From NCBI GenBank assembly GCA_010356995.1, contig ML996689.1, positions 390,691 to 454,690 of the forward strand: 64,000 nucleotides of DNA, in the 5' to 3' direction. The DNA comes from Trichodelitschia bisporula. Its lineage: Eukaryota; Ascomycota; Dothideomycetes; Phaeotrichales; Phaeotrichaceae. Position 1 is the stretch's first letter, and each line of letters opens with the position of its first letter. Below, one piece after another: positions 46,831-57,395 of the stretch. Under the pieces are notes generated by a model. The model was not told the origin of the DNA, did no database searches, and saw only the letters and a list, made by a program, of their open reading frames with translations. The position numbers and the translations under genes were made by a program.

Positions 46831-47776
46831 TCATTCCTGATCAAGCGCTCTTTTACCGACTAGAGGCAGGTTAGCGCACAGAATTCGAAGGGCACGGCGG
46901 CAACTGACATCCTTGACCATCCTGACCCTGAGCAAGACCACGCTTCCCGACTTGGGGTCCCGTTAGCATCGGACATTCCGAGGGGCTGGAAACTCGCTTA
47001 CAGCCTTGCCCATCTTGCCCCTGTGCAAGTGAGCGCTTTCCGACTAGGAGCGCCGTTAGCATCAGAAACTTGGAGGGGCTGGAACCTGCTTACAGCCTTG
47101 ACCATCTTGACCCTGAGCAAGACCACGCTTCCCGACTTGGATCCCGTTAGCACCAGACATGTCGAGGGGCTGGAACTTGCTTACAGCCCTGACCATCTTG
47201 ACCTTGAGCAAGACCACGCTTCCCGACTTGGGTCCCATTAGCACCAGACATGTCGAGGGGCCGGAACTTGCTTACAGCCTTGACCATCTTGACCTTGAGC
47301 AAGACCCCGCTTCCCAACTTCGGGCGCCGTTAGCATCATGGAGCCGAAGGGCTGAAACCTCGCTTACAGCCTTGACCATCTTGACCTTGATCAAGACCTC
47401 GCTTCCCGACTTTGGGTCCCATTAGCAACAGACATTTCGAAGGCTGGAAAGTCACTTACAGCCTTGTCCATCTTGCCCCTGCGTAAGAGAGCGCTTCCCA
47501 ACTGAAGCATCCCGTTAACGTTGAGCACTATAATGGCCTCGATAGCCTACAGCCTTGACCGTCCTGCCCTTGGGCTAGACCCCGCTTCTCCCCTGAGACT
47601 CTGGTCAGTGTCCTCCATTAAGAGGGATAATGGGACGGCCTACAGGATATACCATTATCGGGGTTAGAAAGGAGATCCCGCGTAACGACGGGGGCGATGG
47701 TACTTGGGACCGGAGCCGCAAAAGCGGAGGATGCAAAAAACGCGGAAAGAACGACAACAACAGCTGAGAAGCGCAT
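46831..47776 (-). CDS. Secreted kexin-processed repeat-peptide precursor, one exon per peptide
   Basis: Ten exons: 47776-47653, 47592-47551, 47501-47460, 47409-47368, 47317-47276, 47226-47185, 47135-47094, 47043-47002, 46950-46909, 46859-46831; 162 residues in frame. Exon 1 encodes a signal peptide (MRFSAVVVVLSAFFASSAFA) and a short pro-region ending DNGEKR. Exons 2-9 are each exactly 42 nt and encode one 12-residue peptide ending in the Phe codon that the intron splits, plus the next Gly and KR. Peptides: GLAQGQDGQGFG five times, and SLTQGQDGQGFG, GLDQGQDGQGFG and SLAQGQDGQGFG once each. Exon 10 gives GKRALDQE and the stop. Introns 2-9 are 49-51 nt, nearly alike, with GTAAGC-type donors and mostly GCTAAYGG branches. 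The design matches KEX2-processed precursors (alpha-pheromones, dikaritin and epichloecyclin RiPPs), but the core peptide is not one I recognise. No UstYa-type gene (HxxHC) was seen nearby. Confidence 0.85.
46860..47592 (-). repeat. Tandem array of about 91-bp exon-intron units
   Basis: Eight units, spaced 91-92 bp apart as judged from the CAGCCTTG landmark at about 47550, 47459, 47367, 47275, 47184, 47093 and 47001. Each holds a 42-nt exon and an intron of about 50 nt. Introns 5 and 6 differ at about three of 49 positions, so introns are as alike as exons. This indicates recent unit duplication or gene conversion at the DNA level. Confidence 0.95.
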
Positions 47777-49637
47777 ATTGATAGTGAGAAATGGAGCACA
47801 GTAAGTTTTTCAAAGTTCAATGAATGTGGAGGTCCGACCAGCGGCTGTATCAAGTTCTAGCTTGAGGATGAGTTGATAGGCGAGTAAATTGCTTGCTCTT
47901 GGATAGTCTAGACACAGAAGCGGTACCTTGAAAGTTTATACCTTCAATTCCATGGTGTTGGTAGCCCACACGCCGGCCCAGGAGAATCACCGCATGGAGA
48001 AAACATCGATCTGACTCCAAAAACAGCATCACCTGCTTCATCAACCGCTCGCCTGCACTCATGATGCAATCCTTCCTACCACAGCGTCTACATACACCAC
48101 TTCAGATTCGCCGGTGGACCTGTCACTGTCTCTCCACGCGCGTCCAGTCGGGTAACCACCAGCGATAGCCGCCAGAGGAGTCAACGCCGCGTCGAAGAGC
48201 CGCAAGAATCGACTCCGTACGTGGAGGCGTAGCACCATCCGCCGCACTAGACGCCGTGGAGAACACGGCACCTCTCCGGAAGACCAGAAAACGGCTCTTA
48301 GGGCTGCACTTATTCGCCGCCATGCATCGAGACTCGCCGCTCGAAACGGCCGCCGCCGGTTACGCAAGGCTCGATGCCCATTCGGGAGGGGGATCATTGG
48401 GCGAGGGGCATTGGGACGCGTCAATGTGAAATGAGAGTGATGTCTTGCTCGGGTGTACCGTACGTGCGATGTGCTCCACCCCGGTAACAGGCTAGGTTCG
48501 GGTGTTCCTTGCAGTAGGCGTCGTGAGCAACGGCGCTTATTGGCATGATTTGCATAGCGGCTGCAGAAGTGTGGCCTCAGTGGGCATGCAGCAGTCTGCG
48601 GACCCAACCCCGCATACCCCGGTCACCCGCTGAACGCTCGCGCATGAACACCAGGGCCAGGTCCGAAGGTAGGGATCTGGACGGGCAGCGTCCAAGAACT
48701 GCAGAGGACATGGAGGGGGTTGAAACTCTTAGTTGATTATGATCCTGGATTCCATGTTCGGCTGGTCGTGTGCACTGGTGTTTGGGAACCTCTCATGTGA
48801 TGGTTACAGTGGAAGTGGAAGCCATAGGTGCAAGCGCAGCCGGTGGCGGTGCGTTAGGTTCAATTTTCCCGCTGGGGCTGCACTTCGGGAAAGCCTTCAA
48901 GCCATGGCTTGCCTTGAGCATCTGGAATTCCATAGAGCCGAGCGCGACGCGCCGTGCGGGGTTATCACTTTTCGTTCGTGGGGGCAGCCGACAGTCGCAC
49001 ATACATCCAAACTTCGTAGAGCCAATACAGCCGAAAAGGACCTACTCGTCTCTAGTTAGCCGAAGGATATTGTAAGGGGAATGGCACTCAGAGAGCAGCA
49101 ATTGGACTGGGAGTGGTGAGGAGTGGTGAGAAGTTCAGTCAGTCGTGGTTTGATTAAGGGAAGGGGGGGTCTCATCCCATCCAATCACCAGGCGCGGGAC
49201 CCTTGGCTTGGCTGCAACTTCCCGCCGCCCGCAGCGCGCGGGTCTACCTCGTCAACCAACGAGATGCGCCACAAGGCTTTGGGCGAGAATGCTCCAATGG
49301 ACAAGGCCAAATCCCTCTAAGGACTGGATGGAATGCGTACCACCATCGCAAGTATACCCTCTTCGCGCATGAAGGATACACTGTAGCTCTAGTCATATGA
49401 CGCTAATCGCGAAATCCGTGAATAGATTGTGTCGGCTGTTCTGTGTGAAGCAGGCCTGATTCACCCGGCTGTTTGGCAGAGAGTGGCCCGACGCGATCCG
49501 AGTTTGAAACGAGACTCTCTTTTCAGCGAGAGCCTTGCTGCTTGCTGGGTAACACAGCAGCAGCGTCTTTTTTTCTTGCAGTGCCGCATCCTGTGCCTGC
49601 ATTGTGTGACTTCTTCACGCCTTTCGTGAGGTTGACC
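47777..49637. other. Upstream region of the repeat-peptide gene; no supported gene
   Basis: The 80 bp beyond 47776 are the peptide gene's presumed leader, pyrimidine-rich on its strand (TTTCTCACTATC before the ATG). A minus-strand frame at 48059-48607 (182 codons, Arg-rich) and a plus-strand frame at 48770-49075 are open but have no family signature and resemble GC-rich random translation. No tailoring enzyme or transporter gene is visible here. Confidence 0.4.
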
Positions 49638-50162
49638 ATGTCATCCGGAGTCATCGCAACACCCGGCATCTTTGGCTTCCCCCGTTGGAAACACAAGAAA
49701 CCGGCCACCCTCAAACCCGCCACTCGACTTCCGCCAAAAGACGAGGTTGGTCTGACGCTTTGCCGCCACCCAGCGTGCTGCCAGTTATTCGACCCCGCAT
49801 CGCCCGCAAACGTCGACTTCTACGCGCACTCGACACACGGGCATCTGCCGCCGCGGCACCTGTGCCCGGCGCACGCCTTGCTCGCGCAGGACCGTGCCGC
49901 GAGCGCACACATCAGCCGGAGCAGCATCGCCAGCTCGAGCACAGAGGACAGTGTGGGAGACGAAGGCGGCGGCGAGGTCGCCTGCAACATGCCCTTCTAC
50001 TTCAGGCCAGTGGAAGCAGATGTGCGGTGGCGGACCGCGCGATCCGCAAGCTCGGTGGCCAGCGTGCGCGGCGATGCACCCAGCGCGATGCGCGAGAGTG
50101 ATGGTGGAGGCATGAGCGCGGGGCCCGTGAAGCGCACGGCCAGCCTCGCCAATCCGCCGTGA
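49638..50162 (+). CDS. Hypothetical small protein with Cys/His cluster
   Basis: An open frame encodes 174 residues from ATG 49638 (MSSGVIATPGIFGFPRWKHK). It has a possible zinc-binding set, LCRHPACCQLF followed by HSTHGHLPPRHLCPAH, and a Ser/Asp/Gly-rich C-terminal half. Third codon positions are GC-rich, and a good purine context (ACCATG) surrounds the start. A longer frame opens at 49473, but its first 55 codons look like leader. The family is unknown; it may be a lineage-specific protein or a chance frame in GC-rich DNA. Confidence 0.4.
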   Translation: MSSGVIATPGIFGFPRWKHKKPATLKPATRLPPKDEVGLTLCRHPACCQLFDPASPANVDFYAHSTHGHLPPRHLCPAHALLAQDRAASAHISRSSIASSSTEDSVGDEGGGEVACNMPFYFRPVEADVRWRTARSASSVASVRGDAPSAMRESDGGGMSAGPVKRTASLANPP

Positions 50163-51172
50163 CACCTCCCTCCGCACCATGGCGGGTACGAAGGTACCTA
50201 CGCGACGGAGGATCGCCGACGCTTGTGACCCCGCATCCTTCGGGCGTGCCCGCGATGGAGAGCAGAGCTTTCACCACCGGCGGAGAGAAAGACCGTCAAC
50301 CGCGGGGTTGCGGGGTACTTCTCCCTTTTGTGTGCATATCGGACCATCGACACCAATCGCTCTCAAGGCAGATTTCTGGTCGCCGGGGGGAGAGCTTCTG
50401 CGACAGTACCTGGTCGACAGCATTATGCTGGTGCGTAGGGCCTGGATCCGAACGCCATCGCGTCATTATCATGCCGAAGCAAGACAGCATAGTCGAGCTG
50501 CGAAGCTTTGTCCACTTCTGCTGCTTATGGTGGGGTTCTGATGGTCGGGTGGTGGTGTAGCGGTACGAGCTGAGTACGGAATTAGGCGCTGGGAAATGAA
50601 CTCGGCGGTTTCGAGACATTGAGCGTGACGCCGGAGGGGGTCGGCCGTGAGCGGGGACAGGCGGGGACGACGGGGGAACAGGCGGCTGGATAGAGCTAAC
50701 AATCAGTCGCTTGAACAATACAATAATCAAAGCATTCAGGGCTAGGACCAAGGGACAGGTTCATCTCACACTTTGATTGTTCTTCGAGCGCAAAGTACGC
50801 GCAAACCCCTCCTTCATCCCTCACTGCTGCATATTGCCCATGATGTCATGTGACTTAAGCGCTGACAACAACTGACCGAATCATTGATCGAACCATGCAA
50901 GGACCATCACCCGTCATTCTCAAGTTCGAAAGCTCTTGTTCATGAACTCTGTTGAAGTGGTCCATGAGACCGAAAGAGCAGTGCTCAAATGCATCCTGAT
51001 GGGTATCCCCTCTATATATTGACCACCAGGCCTCCAGCCCTACGGCTGCATGCACAGCCATTCCAAAAATACGATTTCTACAACGCATCGCGGTATGGAT
51101 CTCGGACAATGCCTCACCGTCTGCTGCGGCGGACATATCTGCCTAAACCATAGCCTACTCCGTTCTTGCGGT
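50163..51172. other. Intergenic, no gene seen
   Basis: About 1 kb. A minus-strand frame at 50296-50751 contains MSRNRRVHFPAPNSV, faintly like the start of some fungal hypothetical proteins, but it has no continuing domain. Otherwise nothing recognisable; the right end is the 3' flank of the cystathionine beta-synthase gene. Confidence 0.4.
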
Positions 51173-52909
51173 TCAGTTGGCCCCGCTGTTCTTCTTCGCC
51201 TTTACCAGCCATGCCAGAAGGTCGACCTTCGTAACCACGGCAACAGCCTTCAGGGCTCCACCAGCCTCCTGCTCTGTGACAACCGCTGCGCTGTTCCACT
51301 CGAAGAACCGGCTCAGCGCGCTAAGCGGAGTGTCACGCGTGATCTCGACGAACTTTCTCCGCTTCGGCCGCGCCGCATTATCCGTGAGCACCGATGAGAT
51401 TTCCTGGCCCTTGGGAGCGACAAGCCCAATGCTCGTAGGGTCCGTCACCTTTTCCGACAGCCGCGTGAAGTCAAACATAACGCTGCTGACTGGGTCGCTG
51501 GGATTGGCCCGACCCCTGCTGATGTAGCTGAGCAAGTTGCCGAGCGTAACAAGCCCGACGAGCTTTTGGGACGGCGAAGACACCGGCAGCTGGTCAAAGC
51601 CCTTGTCACGCATGGTTTCGATGGCTTCAGAGCAGGGCGAGGTCGAGGAAATGGTGGTGACGGGCTTGAGGCGGAGCGACGCAATGGTGGCGCCAGCGAA
51701 CGGATCCTTGGGCCGCAGGGTCGGCGAAGACGGCTCCGTAGGCGTGTCGGGGAGGCTTGCCGGGAGGAGGTCGTTTGCAGCCAGCCAGTCGTCGTCCACG
51801 AACTGCCTTGGTTAGCGGGCGACCGTAGACAGACAATACACTGACCTTGCTCAGGTAATTCCGGATGCTGTCAGGGCAAACGATAACCACGACATCACCC
51901 TTACCCAGTCCCAGGTCCTTCACCGCCTTCACCATCGCCGCAAAGGCGCTGCCGCTGCTTCCGCCAACAAGCAGACCCTCTTCAGAGATCAGCCTCCGGG
52001 CGTATGTAAACGACTCCCGGTCATCGGTCTTGTACCACTTGTCTACGACCTTCTGCTCAAGGACCTCCGGAATGAAATCGTAGCCAATGCCTTCGACCTT
52101 ATAGGCTTCATTTTCGTGCTCTTTGTTCAGGGATTCTGGAACTGCGAGAATGCTCCCCTGCGGATCAGCGGCTATAATCTTGATGTTCGGATTATGTTTC
52201 CGCAGTCCTTTGGCAATTCCGGTCACCGTGCCACCAGTCCCAGCTCCCGCAACGAGCACATTGACTTTGCCGCCGGTTTGCTCCCAGATTTCTTCTGCCG
52301 TACCTAGCTCGTGTGCAAGCGGATTGTTGGGATTGGCATACTGGTCCAGGATGTGGGCATTGGGAAGTTCCTTCTCGAGACGTCTCGCAACGCCAATATG
52401 TGATTCCGGAGCGTCATAAGCCGCGGCGGTGGGGGTACGGATGATCTCGGCGTTAAGAGCACGCAGGACCGCAACCTTTTCAGCAGACATCTTCTCAGGA
52501 AGTGTGATGATCATCCTGTAGCCTGAACTGTCAGCGTGAGCGGCAATACAAGGCCATGTCTAAGCTACCTTTCACGGCGGCTACAAGCGCCATGCCGATC
52601 CCTCTGCTTGACGTTAGATGTGTTCGGTGCCGGAGACTCATATGCCTACGTGTTCCCGCTCGTCGGCTCGATCAAGGTGTCGCCGGGCTTTATTCTGCCT
52701 TCCTTCTCGGCCTCTTCGATCATGCGGAGAGCAATGCGGTCTTTCACGCTGCCACCGGCATTGAACAGCTCGAGTTTGGCATAGACAGTCGCCTCAATGC
52801 CTAAGCTCTGCGGCAGCTTGTTCAGCCGAACCATGGGCGTGTTGCCGATTTGCTCGAGGATGGACTGCATGAGTACGGGAGGGATTGCGGGACGCGTTTT
52901 AGAAGCCAT
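51173..52909 (-). CDS. cys4: Cystathionine beta-synthase
   Basis: PLP enzyme of transsulfuration, condensing homocysteine and serine to cystathionine in the cytosol. Exons 52909-52650, 52603-52569, 52522-51846 and 51802-51173 give 533 residues. PLP lysine lies in [13 protein letters not shown] (Lys56), the phosphate and substrate loop in EPTSGNTGIGMALV (formed across the first intron), and the Gly-rich PLP loop in [19 protein letters not shown] also matches. The C-terminal exon adds a pair of CBS (Bateman) regulatory domains ([18 protein letters not shown], then [17 protein letters not shown]), which separate it from cysteine synthase. No heme-binding N-terminal extension is seen, as in yeast Cys4. 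An ATG eight codons upstream (52933) is an alternative start. Exon 2 is only 35 nt, a microexon. Confidence 0.95.
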
Positions 52910-53404
52910 GATGAAAGACGGCAATAATGGCAACGGGTTGTTCTCGTCCGTCTACTTGCACAATCACAAACTTGCTGGTCAAAATAGGTTGAAGAAGTCC
53001 ACGGTACGGAGGGGCGAACTGGTAGTCGTCTTTTGAAGTCGGCCGGCTGTGGCTTGACGTGATGTGAGCGGGTGGCGTACTAGCGACAGGGCACAGGGCT
53101 CAGCCGCTGAACCGTTCACCTTGTCCGAGGGTACCCGCTTCCGTTTTTGGAACTTTTTGCCTGACCCGTGACCCTAGCTCAAATGTGGAGTGATTCAGGC
53201 AAGCAGGCATCACATCCGAACTGAGCGGCCGGCATCAAGGCATACATCAGGCAGAAACCCACGTTTTCCGGCGTCGCATCTAGGGGACCGGGGGATGCGC
53301 ATTGTACGCGTCGCCGGCGTCCAAAATCGCCGCAACCCATTCCCTGCGAATATCAGCTTCTACATCCTTCAGCGCTTCGCAGCGTGTCCACTCTTTCAGT
53401 AGCA
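52910..53404. promoter_or_regulatory. Divergent promoter region between cys4 and mcd4
   Basis: 495 bp shared upstream sequence of two head-to-head genes. No strong TATA box is evident in either direction. Nothing further can be said from sequence. Confidence 0.35.
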
Positions 53405-56400
53405 ATGGCGCGGCTCGGGCGCCTGGGCTTCCTCGCCATTGCCGTTGTCTTCCATCTCATCTATGTCTACTCCATCTTTGACATCTACTTTGTGAGCCCC
53501 ATCGTGAGGGGGATGCGCGAGCACAGTGTTGCGACCGCAGAGGCTCCAGCGAAACGGTTGGTGTTATATGTTGGTCAGTAGCTTAGCGCATCAAATGACA
53601 ACTCAGTCCGAATAATTGTCCTGATTGAACTGTGCAGGAGATGGCCTCCGCGCCGACAAGGCCTTCCAGTCCTTCCCTGACCCGTCACCCGCCGAGAATG
53701 ACCCCGATGCGCCCACTCCCCGACCGCTGATGCCCTTTCTGCGCTCAAAGGTGCTCCGTGAGGGGACTTTTGGCGTGTCTCATACCCGTGTACCTACCGA
53801 ATCTCGGCCGGGCCATGTCGCGCTCATTGCCGGTCTCTACGAGGACGTCTCTGCTGTCACCACCGGCTGGAAGCTGAACCCTGTCAACTTCGATAGCGTG
53901 TTCAATCGCAGCCGACATACATGGAGCTGGGGAAGCCCGGATATCCTGCCTATGTTCCAGCAGGGTGCGGTGCCGGGCCGGGTGGATGCGTACACATATG
54001 GCCACGAGGCGGAGGACTTTACCGCCGACGCAGTCGATCTTGACATCTGGGTTTTTGACCACGTAAAGGCCCTCTTCGAAAGCGCAAAGACCAACGCCAC
54101 GCTGGATGCCGCACTTCGCGAGGACAAAGTTGTGTTCTTCCTCCACCTACTGGGACTGGACACTACCGGCCATTCATATCGGCCCTACTCGAAAGAGTAC
54201 CTCCACAACATCAAAATCGTGGATAAGGGGGTTCAGGAAATAACCGAGCTCATGGAAGAGTTCTATGGCGATGGGAAAACGGCATATGTGTTCACTGCGG
54301 ACCACGGCATGAGCGACTGGGGAAGCCATGGGGACGGCCATCCAGACAACACGCGCACGCCATTGATAGCATGGGGCTCCGGAGTTGCTCCTCCAGTTAC
54401 AAAGTCCAGGGGTATCGCGGCGGGGCACGAAGATGGGTTTTCTGCTGACTGGGGCCTTGACCATGTCCAGAGGAATGACGTTGCACAAGCCGACGTTGCG
54501 GCGCTTATGGCGTATCTCGCTGGGCTTGCGTTCCCAGTCAACTCTGTCGGAGAGCTGCCACTGGCCTACCTTGCAGCTACTTCGAAAGCAAAGGCCGAGG
54601 CGCTGCTTGTCAATGCCCGTGGGATGCTTGAGATGTACCACGTGAAGGAAGAGCAGAAGAAAAGCACTGAGCTCCGGTATAGGCCGTACCCAGGCTTCGC
54701 GGATGAACAGAATTCCGTCGAGCATCGCATTGCGCAGATCGAGAAGTTGGTCAAGAAGAGCCGTTCGAAGGAGGCCATCGCGCAATGCAATGAGCTCATT
54801 CAGCTCACGCTCCAGGGGCTCCGGTACCTCCAGACATATGATTGGTTGTTCCTCCGGGCGCTGGTTACGGCGGGCTTTTTGGGATGGATAGCCTATGCCA
54901 TCACTACCGTCGCCGACCTTCACGTGCTTCATGGGACGGCCGCCCCCCAGCGGAGCCTTTTCAGCAACATCTTTTTCTCTTCAATTCTTGTGGCACTGTA
55001 CTCGCTGCTCTATGTTCAGCAATCGTCGTGGACGTACTACGCCTATGCCATCTTCCCAGTGTTCTTCTGGGAAGAGGTTTTTGTTCGCCGCGGCGCCCTG
55101 AAGCAAGGAAAAGATGTACTTTTTGGCCATGTTACTTCGGTCGGTGGCTACATTGGGATGATATTCAAGGCATTGGCGTTTCTGGGCCTGCTCGAGGCAT
55201 TGGTAAGCGATGAGCGCACTGGTTAGCATATGCTGATGTCGTCCAGGTTCAAAGCTACCATCATCGGGAAGTCTACACAGTGTGCTATCTCCTCGCGATC
55301 ATGTGGCCGGCGCTTTATGGGATGAACTTCGTCAAGGAGAACAAGCTCCTCATACTCGCATGGAGCCTCTCCTGCGCTTCTATGAGCGTGTTCACTCTCC
55401 TGCCCGCCTTAAAGGTGGAGGACTTGAACATGGTGTAAGCACGGTGCATCTTCGCATTGCTAAATACTAATATATCCAGGCTCGTTGGTGGCGGCTTGAT
55501 GTTCGCTGTTGGAGTCCTCTACCTCATCTTCGAAGAGAGCATCGTGCAACAAGCGAGGTCTGCCAGTGTGGCGGGTACTTCCACCCTCATGACTCCCTAC
55601 TCTTCCACGATTGTCGGCATTCAGGTACGTCTTTTTGCATCGCATGAATCGCGCTTACAAATTAGCTCGGCCTAATAATCCTGGCCATGATCACGACCCA
55701 CTCGAGCATCACGTCCCTCCAAGCACGACAGGGTCTCCCACTCGGCACGCAAATCGTCGGATGGGCCGTCCTCGTCTTATCCCTGGCGGTGCCCTTCCTC
55801 CACGGCCTGGACCCGAACAAACACTATCTCCACCGCCTGCTCGTCATCTTCCTCGCCTTTGCACCTATTTTCATCATCCTCACCATCTCCTACGAGGGCC
55901 TCTTCTACTTCGCCTACTGCATCACCCTCCTCACCTGGGTACGCCTCGAGCACCACATCTACACCTACACCTCCACATCGAAGCCCTCCCCCTCACCGCC
56001 AACTGCCGAGCTAAACCCGCTCAAGCCCGCCCTCGCCGCCGCAAAATCGCGTATTGAGAACATCAAAGAAAACAAGTTCCGCGCCCTCACCCTCACCGAC
56101 GCACGCATCAGTCTTTTCTCCTTCTTCCTCCTACAATCCGCCTTCTTCAGCACCGGCAACATCGCCTCCATCTCCTCCTTCTCCCTCGACGCCGTCTACC
56201 GGCTCATCCCCATTTTCGACCCTTTCGCACAGGGCGCGTTGCTAATGTTTAAGATCCTCGTCCCCTTCGCTGTGCTCAGCGCTAACCTCGGCATCCTGAA
56301 TCGGCGCCTCGGCGTCGCGCCTTCCGCGCTGTTCATGATCCTCATGGCCGTGGGCGATGTGATGACGATATCGTTTTTCTGGATGGTGCGCGATGAGGGC

Positions 56401-56601
56401 AGTTGGCTCGACATTGGGACGAGTATTAGTCACTTTTGCATTGCCAGTGGGTTGTGTGTGTTTGTTGCGGGGTTGGAGGTTGTGAGCGAGGTGTTTGTTA
56501 GTGGGGTAGAGTTTGAGGAGGCAAAAACGGAGGTTGAGGAAAAGGGTGGGCACGACAAAGTTCATAATGGGTCGGTGGACGTGGATGAGGTGAAGACCTA
56601 G
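53405..56601 (+). CDS. mcd4: GPI ethanolamine phosphate transferase 1 (PIG-N)
   Basis: ER enzyme that adds ethanolamine phosphate to the first mannose of GPI anchors. Exons 53405-53573, 53638-55202, 55247-55434, 55480-55624 and 55666-56601 give 1000 residues. Start MARLGRLGFLAIAVVFHLIY is the N-terminal membrane anchor. The lumenal alkaline-phosphatase-like domain has YVGDGLRADKAFQ (metal site, formed across intron 1), GVSHTRVPTESRPGHVALIA with the catalytic Thr, and FTADHGMSDWGSHGDGHPDN. The C-terminal half is the multi-pass PigN domain with more than ten membrane segments. Length matches yeast Mcd4 and other fungal orthologues. The stop lies only 64 bp from the convergent downstream gene. 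Confidence 0.96.
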
Positions 56602-56665
56602 CTTGTATTCCCGCGTAGATACACTAATCTAATCACGTTGACAAGCTGACAACGCGCCGCGAGAA

Positions 56666-57120
56666 TTAGGGGTAGTAGAAGCTTGGATGGCGGACTATCT
56701 CTCCGGGGTAGATCTTGTCGTTCGTGTTGTCCACACCCTTCTTCGCAGCCTTCACGACCTCCTCGACATTCTCAGGAACAAGCTCAGTCATGGTGCGAAT
56801 CTTCCCTTCCGGGAAGTCCTCCACCCCCTCCTGCTTTATCCCAATGAAGTTCTCAGTAGCACAATCTCCCATAACAAACTTCTGCGCGTCGTCTGGCGTG
56901 ACCTCCTGTGGGATCGTGCACTTGAAGGCGCCGCTTCGACATATTAGCACAATATCCAGCTCTTGGGTACTAGGTTTGCTTACAGCGGCTGCGAGTTCGA
57001 CACCTTCGCATCGTCCTTCACTGCGACCGACTTCGGAGACTTGGTATGAACAGCGCGACAGGCGGCGAGAGCAGGCGACGTGCGAGCAGGAGCAGCGGCC
57101 GAAAGAGCGTTGCGAAACAT
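56666..57120 (-). CDS. Small probable mitochondrial protein of unknown function
   Basis: Two exons, 57120-56984 and 56933-56666, with a 50-nt intron, give 134 residues. The N terminus MFRNALSAAAPARTSPALAA with following CRAVHTK is Arg/Ala/Ser-rich and lacks acidic residues, typical of a matrix presequence. The mature part (QPLGAFKCTIPQEVTPDDA, MGDCATENFIGIKQEGV, VEEVVKAAKKGVDNTND) ends in IVRHPSFYYP. Composition and splice-restored continuity argue that it is real and conserved, but I do not recognise the family. The gene is tail-to-tail with mcd4 with only 64 bp between stops. Confidence 0.8.
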
Positions 57121-57395
57121 GGCGACGAAGTGTAGAAATGCTTCGGTAGGTGATTTCGTTGGAGTTGCAGAGATCAAAGGAGTGTGGTGAGAGAATCAGG
57201 GATTATGTCAATTGCTAAGTACATAGCAAACCGATTGTCGACTTCGCGCGCAGTAGGCCGTGTCTTGCTCCGCACGGCGGCGGACTCAAAGAGGCAGGGA
57301 CGCTACATATAAAGGCGCCGGGCGAGGAAGGAGCGAGAGCGGCGTCGTCACTTCCTCAGCTTTGCCAAGTGTTCCCCTTTCAGCCTTGCCCAGCC

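Noticed and set aside
46871-47425. Long continuous frames through the 91-bp repeats (for example QVGKRGLAQGQDGQGCKQV on the minus strand and plus-strand frames of 72-88 codons)
   Set aside because: They read through intron sequence. Splicing at conserved GTAAGC and AG sites gives a single consistent precursor with signal peptide and stop, which explains the repeat period better.
46900-47640. CRISPR-like array
   Set aside because: Eukaryotic DNA; the repeated part is as long as the unit and both halves are conserved, so there are no unique spacers.
46831-47776. Alpha-factor mating pheromone precursor
   Set aside because: KR-flanked repeats fit, but the peptide lacks the aromatic/Cys and Pro-Gly features of ascomycete alpha-pheromones, and such precursors are usually intron-poor. 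Kept only as a remote alternative.
48059-48607. 182-codon minus-strand frame
   Set aside because: Arg-rich translation of GC-rich DNA, no family motif, no splice support, and competing frames on both strands.
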